Part shown: in pieces, positions 58,272-64,000 of the stretch | How positions within the stretch are numbered: the stretch's first letter is position 1 | Layout: each line of letters opens with the position of its first letter | Source of the DNA: Cuscuta epithymum | Taxonomy: Eukaryota; Streptophyta; Magnoliopsida; Solanales; Convolvulaceae | NCBI GenBank assembly: GCA_945859915.1 | Contig: CAMAPF010000123.1 | Coordinates: forward strand, 868,001 to 932,000 | Length of the DNA stretch: 64,000 nt | Direction of reading: 5' to 3' | Translations under genes and position numbers: made by a program | Notes under the pieces: generated by a model | Told to the model about the DNA's origin: nothing | What the model saw: the letters and a program-made list of their open reading frames with translations, nothing else | Database searches by the model: none

Positions 58272-59105
58272 TATTATTAATACAGGGGAGGGTTCAAATA
58301 AAAAGGAGCCTTAATGTGTAAAATAAGGATTAATCTCAATCGTCTTAACTATCCATCTGATACACAATAGCCCTTATCTAATTCGCGTTACGAATAAAGC
58401 TTATTTGATGGAAAAGTGCATCAGATAAGGTTTATTGTGCATCAGATTGACTCCTCGGATGGCACAAATTAATTATTATTAATTTATTTTACACGTTAAG
58501 ACTTTATTTTATTTGATCCAAACTCTATTAGTACATAATTAAATATACGGAGTAAAATGTAAAACACTTCCAGAAATGTGTCGCACTATGAAAATTCACA
58601 AAGGTCATGTTGATATGAGGAAATTCCATAAAAAATCCATATCTAAACTAGTTTCTATCAAAAAATCCCATTAAAGAGAAAAACTAAACTTCTGAAGAGA
58701 TCAAAAAGTAATGCAGAGCAAAAGATGCTTCAGGGCAATACACTTCACAAAAGCACCAAAACTGGCTCCAGGGCAATGCAGAGTTTACAGGCTTCATAGA
58801 TGAGATCAAATGAAACTGTACACACATTGCAATAGATGATGTTTAGAAGGAATGCCTTTCCTTAGGAGGTTTTCATCGGTGAAAATATGGGATAAATTCC
58901 AAAAGACATCGGAATGTTAGGCTAGCATGAGTATGATCACATGAAATGACACACCAAACAAGCATATTAAGTATAAATCCCGCACAATCAAATATAACAG
59001 GAGAGATGGTAGAGCAGGTGACATACAGATCCATGGATCTGTTTTCTATTCCACTCTAGGGTTTCGAATGGCCAGAAAATACAATCATACGAAGAATTAT
59101 AAATA
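58272..59105. other. Intergenic DNA and 3' flank of the ATP synthase subunit gene
   Basis: An imperfect inverted repeat (CATCTGATACACAATAGCCCTTATCT near 58361 and AGATAAGGTTTATTGTGCATCAGAT near 58420) makes an 85-bp hairpin. The rest up to 59105 has no gene and would include the 3' untranslated region of the minus-strand gene that follows. Confidence 0.4.
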
Positions 59106-59109
59106 ATAC

Positions 59110-59351
59110 TCACTTTTTATGCCGCTGGGCAAATTTGGAGTGCTTAGCATCCTCCTCTGCATATAAAAAACCAGATGCGAACGTCAGAGGATATAGGAGC
59201 AAGTGTATCGATGCGAAATTATATACGAACCAGTGAGGCCAAGGGAGAGCTTGGTGATAACGGCGCCAGTGACGGCGAACCCGACTAGGAAAGGCCAAGT
59301 CCGATTAAACTCCCGGCGGAAAAATACTGGCCATGGGTCGAATTGCCTCAT
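59110..59351 (-). CDS. Mitochondrial ATP synthase 6 kDa subunit, two exons
   Basis: Exons 59231-59351 and 59110-59156 (minus strand), with a 74-bp GT-AG intron at 59157-59230 splitting a glutamate codon (phase 1). The joined protein has 55 residues. It begins MRQFDPWPVFFRREFNRTWP, has one transmembrane segment (FLVGFAVTGAVITKL), and ends EEDAKHSKFAQRHKK. This matches the plant-specific 6 kDa subunit of F1Fo-ATP synthase (MtATP6) in length and motif; it sits in the membrane part of the complex. There is no cleavable presequence, as known for this family. A longer open frame upstream of the ATG exists, but the family start is clear. Confidence 0.9.
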
Positions 59352-59589
59352 CTTCCGGCTATGCTTTCGCCTTTTGTTCTTCTCTCGCCAGCAAAGTATG
59401 TTCTCCAATGGACAATACAGAATCACCTGAACAGTGATCGATGAGGTTCATCCGGACTACTTAGCTCTCCCATTGGGTGGGCCTAAAATGAACAGAAATT
59501 CTGAAGCCTGGGCTGTAGCCCATTGCATTATTCACTTTGGAAATTCTCTATGACAATATGACATAAGTTAGTTTCTGCTAATCATATTA

Positions 59590-59792
59590 GGGGTTGCTTG
59601 GAACTGATTCTGATTCTGTTTTTTAAGAAGTTGAGTCAGTTTCCAGAAGATAGTTTCCCTCCATTTCTAAAAAACTGATTCTAGGAGTAAATTACAGTAC
59701 CAAAATCACTTCTGCACTTTCAGTCAAACACTCCAACTTCTGCTCCTTTAGGGAGCAGAAGCAGTTTTAAAAATCAGATCCAAACACCCTCA
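59590..59792. mobile_element. MITE with GGGTTGCTTGGAACTG ends
   Basis: GGGTTGCTTGGAACTGATTC on the left and AATCAGATCCAAACACCC on the right are inverted. An inner hairpin CTGCTCCTTTAGGGAGCAG lies near 59738. It lies about 240 bp upstream of the ATP synthase subunit start codon. Confidence 0.5.
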
Positions 59793-59896
59793 ACTCCACA
59801 CTTTTGACTTTTTGAGTTAGGCCATTGCCAAACACAAAAAATAAACATTCACCATCTGATCGATTACACCGAAAAGGATTACCCAATATCTAGACG

Positions 59897-59917
59897 TCTA
59901 TACTAATATAAAAGCAA
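59897..59917 (+). mobile_element. Helitron-like 5' terminus
   Basis: TCTATACTAATATAAAAGC is typical of plant Helitron 5' ends, which begin with TC. The preceding base is G, whereas Helitrons usually insert between A and T, so the call is tentative. The terminus is interrupted at 59918 by a foldback MITE and resumes at 60286. Confidence 0.5.
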
Positions 59918-60285
59918 GGGTTTAATGCACCAAACCCCCCTGTGATTTGAAAATTCGGCGCATTAGCCCCCTGTGATTTAAAAAATGCGTCAAACCCCCT
60001 TGTGTTTTAATTAATCATGCACAGAACCTCCTTTATGAATAAAATTAACGATTTGAAAATCACTTTTCCTAATATTTTGATTGAATATGCAAATAAATAT
60101 GTCAAAATCTCTGAATCATACAAAAATGTTAATCATTTTTCTTTTATTTGACAATTGAATTTGTTCACATAAGGGATTTGGCGCATGATTAATTAAAACA
60201 CAGGGGGGGTTGACGCATTTTTTAAATCACAGGGGGCTAATGCGCCGAATTTCCAAATCACAAGGGGGTTTGGCGCATTAAACCC
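59918..60285. mobile_element. Foldback MITE with perfect 10-bp target duplication
   Basis: A 368-bp inverted repeat with ends GGGTTTAATGC and GCATTAAACCC, flanked by ATAAAAGCAA at 59908-59917 and 60286-60295. The 10-bp duplication points to the Mutator superfamily. The arms carry repeated GATTT and GGGGG words (CCCCCTGTGATTTAAAAAAT). It belongs to a different family from FB1-FB4 and is nested in the Helitron-like end. Confidence 0.85.
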
Positions 60286-60295
60286 ATAAAAGCAA

Positions 60296-60884
60296 AAGAA
60301 ATTTGTGAATAGTACTCCCTCCCAAAAATGTCAACATCAAGTTATAGTTGAAGTAAATTGTAAAAAATGATTTGATTTGTTGGTTGGTATGGTAAAACAA
60401 AAAATAACAATGGGTAAATAAGAATGCATTTTGGTGGATCCGAAGGATGGGTTTGGGTTCCGGTTGCTTGCAAAATGGTGCAAACAGTAAAAGGAGGCAT
60501 GTTCCCGCACTCCTAATGGTCAAAAAATAAATTCGCACTGTTTACACACTAAAATTGTGTGAATCACGGTTATCCCACCCTGCCTATTCATTTTCGTGGC
60601 TCAGATTCAAGAAGATGGAGCTACTTTTTTGCTATTGGTTAAAGAGGGTGGCGGGAATGGCCTCACATCAAATCCTATTGGCAGGAATGGGTGGCTGAAC
60701 AGTATCCTTATTGGGAAGTTTCAAAGTTCCGAACTTAACTTGGTTGAGAATGAACAAGACAATGTAACTTGGAAATGTAACTACACCTTTAATCTCCCCT
60801 GTAAAAAGCACCATACGGGAATACTTCTTCCCACACCAAAACATTTCATTACAAATATCCTATCCAAGTAAAATTTCTCTGAAA
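60296..60884. other. Region upstream of the RPA1-like gene
   Basis: It contains a half Stowaway-type end (ACTCCCTCCCAAAAATGTCAA at 60313) and a 91-codon open frame from 60596 that I cannot assign. It probably serves as leader or promoter DNA of the RPA1-like gene. Confidence 0.35.
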
Positions 60885-63189
60885 ATGGTTGGAATGTGGT
60901 GTATGATACGTGAGATAAACCAGACTAAAACGACATGGGTCATCAAAGCTAGGGCAGCAAGGGTATATCGTGAGCCTGCCCACGATGGCTTTCCGCCATC
61001 TCTGGAAGTGATCTTTCATGACGCAGAGGTTTTTATATTCTAATTTGTACTAAACATGTTTTTTACTCATTCGTAACCTTTTTTTTATAACAGGGCTCAA
61101 AGATTCGCGCTCATGTGCCTGATCAATTTGTTGCCAGGTTTCACGCCTTATTTAGGGAGGGTCATATCTTTGCAGTTAAAAATTTCATGGCGGAAGAAAA
61201 CTTTATGTTTTTCAGAACAACAACAAGTGCCTACAGGCTAAGGTTTTTTAAAAAAAGTGAGGCCTTTGAGATGAAAATTTCATTTCCATTGAAGACATTT
61301 TCATTGATGTCCTTTTGTACTCTACATGCGCAAGACACTATCGATGATAGAGCGGCAATAGGTAAGTTTTTGGGATTAAAGAAATGACAATTGGTATTCC
61401 TTATATTATATGAAATGCTAAAAATAAACCGACGATGCAGATATCATTGGCCAGGTTGTCCATGATAAAGACCCTAAAACGATTCTAAAGAACGATCGTC
61501 CCAAGAAACTGATTGAGCTCATCTTGGGAGATACCGAGTTAGTAAAATTTAACATTATAATGAACGTTGTATCACATTATTTGTTCATTCTCCTTATCAA
61601 AACATGTTTTGCAAGGGGAAATGTAATTGCATGCACGCTGTGGGGTCCTATGGTAGAAATGTTGGTCACCTACAAACTAACCACAACTGAACCAATAGTT
61701 ATGCTTCTGCAATGCTGCAGAGCAAGAAAATACCAAGGTGACCACCGTCTGACTTCTTAATATCAAGAAACTAAAACTGTTGAGCACTAAATTCATACTT
61801 TTATGGGTTTACATTTTCATACTAACAGATAGACTGGATTTAGGTCAAGTGCATGTGTCAATATGTTTAACACCACCAGGTCATTATGAATGGGTCGGAG
61901 GAAGTGTTCAATGATTTCAAGGCGAGGTAAAGAGCTTTAAATTTTACAGTATCCTAGAGCCAGGTGTAATGTGATGATTGACGCAACCAATCAAACACTT
62001 TTTACACAGAATGGCTAAAAGGTGTGGGGAGGGTTTAAGCTTTACAATATATTTGGATACATCCAACGAAGGAGACATTAGCAGCTGACAGATCGAATTG
62101 GTCACTATTGACCAGCTGACAAGAATGGAGGAGGTATATTCAAAACGTATCAGGCTTTACAACATCCCAATACCATATTTACCTAATGTTTTTTTTTTAA
62201 GGATGGCAAACACTGGGTCTACGGAGAGATTGCTGGAATAGACAGTCACAGGGACTGGTCTTACGTTTCTTGCATTGGATGAAACCGCAAAGTCTCGCCC
62301 AATGGTGACACTTTCCAGTGTTTAACTTGCAACACTTCTGATGCACTCCTTCGTTCAGTGTACTTTATTGCGAATTTAATAGTGAAAACATAAGATTTTC
62401 AGTACTCATGAAGGCCCAAAATTTTATTGTGCAGGTACAAGGTGAACGTAAGGGTCATCGACAGAACATCGCATGCATCATTCACGCAGTGGGATAGAGA
62501 AGTTTCGCGTCTGATAGGTCGTTCTGCTTTGTCTTTGAAGGAACAAGTAGCCAAGGTTTGACACTTATCAGATATTGTTTCAGTTTAAGTTAAGCTTTGC
62601 TACGCATTCATGAACAACCTACTTACAAATAGTTTTTCTATAGAGAAATTTTGGCCCTCACTACTTTCCTTCGGAGATCAATGCCCTGATGGATATCAGG
62701 GCACTATTCCGTGTGCAATGCAAGATGGACAACCGGAACTACAAGGGCAACCAAACCTTCAGTGTGCTTAGAATGAATACTGATCCTAAGGTTATATCCC
62801 CTTATGTTTCTGAGATAAGCGCAGTTGAGGTTTGTACATAACTGACTATTTGCAGTTTTAACATACCTAAACTTCCTGCATATATATCATGACACAAGCA
62901 TTTGTTTTTGAAATGTTTAGGATGAGGTTGACTTCACCCTGTTGAGGAAGGAGTTTTCTGGCACAGAGAATGTTAACCTTCATTTTATTTGTCTATCCAA
63001 AATTGAAACAGATGGTTCCTATGACAATCAACTAACAATTTTGTCCCTAATCTTTAGGTTGGGTCGTCCCAGTGTGTTAATTCAACAAGCCCACCACTGC
63101 TGAGCAAGGAAAAGAGGATTGCGCTTGAAATTGATGGAGAAAAGTTGAAGAAAAATCTGTTTGGGGAGTTTCTTCAACAGCGCCAATGA
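60885..63189 (+). pseudogene. RPA1-like single-stranded DNA-binding protein, interrupted
   Basis: GT-AG exons read with good phase: 60885-61028, 61094-61361, 61441-61537, 61616-61737, then a poorly resolved part (about 61879-61926 and 62015-62137), 62202-62359, 62435-62555, 62644-62829, 62921 onward, and a last part 63058-63189. Exons 1-2 hold a DUF223/OB-fold (VPDQFVARFHALFREGHIFA). Exon 4 has CTLWG. Exons from 62202 hold the RPA C-terminal OB-fold with its zinc ribbon (CIG-stop...FQCLTC) and LPSEINALxD-type motif (YFPSEINALMDIRALFRVQC). A TGA at 62280-62282 replaces the second zinc-ribbon cysteine codon. Such genes occur in plants both as RPA1 paralogues and as passengers of Helitrons; the Helitron-like end 1 kb upstream favours the latter. 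Confidence 0.75.
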
Positions 63190-64000
63190 AGAAAATGAAG
63201 GGCATAAAGATCGAGGAGCCTAAGCCTTGAGGTTTACCAATTCCAGAGAAGAGATGTGTGGTTTGCAGGAGGGAGTGCTATATATTATGGGTGCCTAGAG
63301 TTCGGTGCACCTAAGTTATGAAGACAACTAAATAAAACTGCCTCCAGTTGGTGTGTCCTATCTATGTTTTGTTCAATATGTTGTTCCTAAGTAGTATCAA
63401 TGTAATAAAAGGTCACAACCAGAAAATGTTGCTAGAAGACAAAATACTAACAGTATCCTAAGTCTTCTACATTTTTTGTATTTTGGATTTTGTTATTGGT
63501 TCGCACATTTGAACTGAAAGTGTGCTCTGGTTGTAACTTAATTGATCTAATGATATATATATTAAGTATCTAATGTTAGTTTATTTGTAAAACACTATAT
63601 TTTAAGCATGAAAAAATTTTCCAGGCTTGAGTTACACCTTAGTTTGATTAGGCCAATAAGGCATAACCTCCATAGCCTTTTCGTGTTAGCCATGGATTGA
63701 CTACACAGTGACTAGCACCATAGTTCAAGTGGGTAAAATAGTTTTGAAATACCCTTATACTCTGCCTTAAGGTTACTCTTTCCATTTCTACACAAATCAG
63801 AATCTGTGTAGCATATAAGGGTGATCTGCAGAAAGTTGGCACTTTAACTTAACAGATCTATATTAATGTGGAACTGATTGTTACCTGTTAAAGTTAAGGT
63901 AACAATTTGTGTGTCAACATTTTAAAAATTATGATTTCATATTGGAGGAAAAAGCAGGCATTTTTTTTAAGGTGAAACTAATAACTTATGTGTGGAAGAT
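63190..64000. other. Downstream flank, nothing recognised
   Basis: AT-rich with no gene. No Helitron 3' hairpin plus CTRR was found before the end of the window, so the right end of the putative element lies beyond it or is lost. Confidence 0.4.

Noticed and set aside
60596..60871. 91-codon frame as the first exon of the RPA1-like gene
   Set aside because: Its frame is not connected by a credible splice site to the RPA exon at 60885, and the residues match no OB-fold I know.

Overview
This is nuclear DNA from a flowering plant, most likely a eudicot. The evidence is AT-rich intergenic DNA, genes with GT-AG introns, an intact histone H4, a plant mitochondrial ATP synthase 6 kDa subunit, a peroxisomal enoyl-CoA isomerase, and many plant transposon families (Stowaway-, Tourist-, hAT- and Mutator-like MITEs, Ty1/copia, Ty3/gypsy, Helitron-like ends). 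I cannot name the species from the sequence.

Layout. 0-12.5 kb is transposon-rich: two hAT-type elements with perfect 8-bp target duplications, two long foldback elements with 10-bp duplications, several MITEs and a tandemly duplicated tRNA-derived SINE. 13.1-26.1 kb (minus strand) is one large host gene, a zf-C3H1 zinc-finger/HAT-repeat protein of roughly 1,720 residues resembling ZFC3H1. At least 12 exons can be read; one more small exon is probably missing from the model. Its largest intron holds a gutted Ty3/gypsy chromovirus and another holds an LTR-like remnant. A Ty1/copia element with apparently identical LTRs (26.3-33.0 kb) sits 217 bp upstream of its start codon. 33.1-34.8 kb is a very long microsatellite/minisatellite block. 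37.4-38.1 kb (minus) is an intact single-exon enoyl-CoA delta-isomerase ending in the peroxisomal signal SRL. 39-46 kb is intergenic with MITEs. 46.9-47.7 kb is a broken gene of unknown family. 48.4-48.7 kb (minus) is histone H4 with TATA, CCAAT, E2F-like and octamer-like sites. 49.15-51.18 kb is a roughly 2-kb element with hairpin ends. 51.7-54.6 kb holds two related Stowaway-ended elements, one carrying pieces of a phosphate transporter and of a HOTHEAD-like oxidoreductase, with a dead hAT transposase between them. 59.1-59.35 kb (minus) is the two-exon ATP synthase 6 kDa subunit. 60.9-63.2 kb (plus) is an RPA1-like gene with a premature stop, downstream of a Helitron-like 5' end that is itself interrupted by a foldback MITE.

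The apparently functional host genes are independent housekeeping genes (nuclear RNA metabolism, fatty-acid beta-oxidation, chromatin, mitochondrial ATP synthesis). No operon or pathway cluster is present. The most unusual biology is in the mobile DNA: a copia element whose Gag and Pol reading frames are separated by what looks like a 201-nt in-frame intron, MITE-ended elements carrying host gene pieces, and a foldback family that keeps its core but not its ends.
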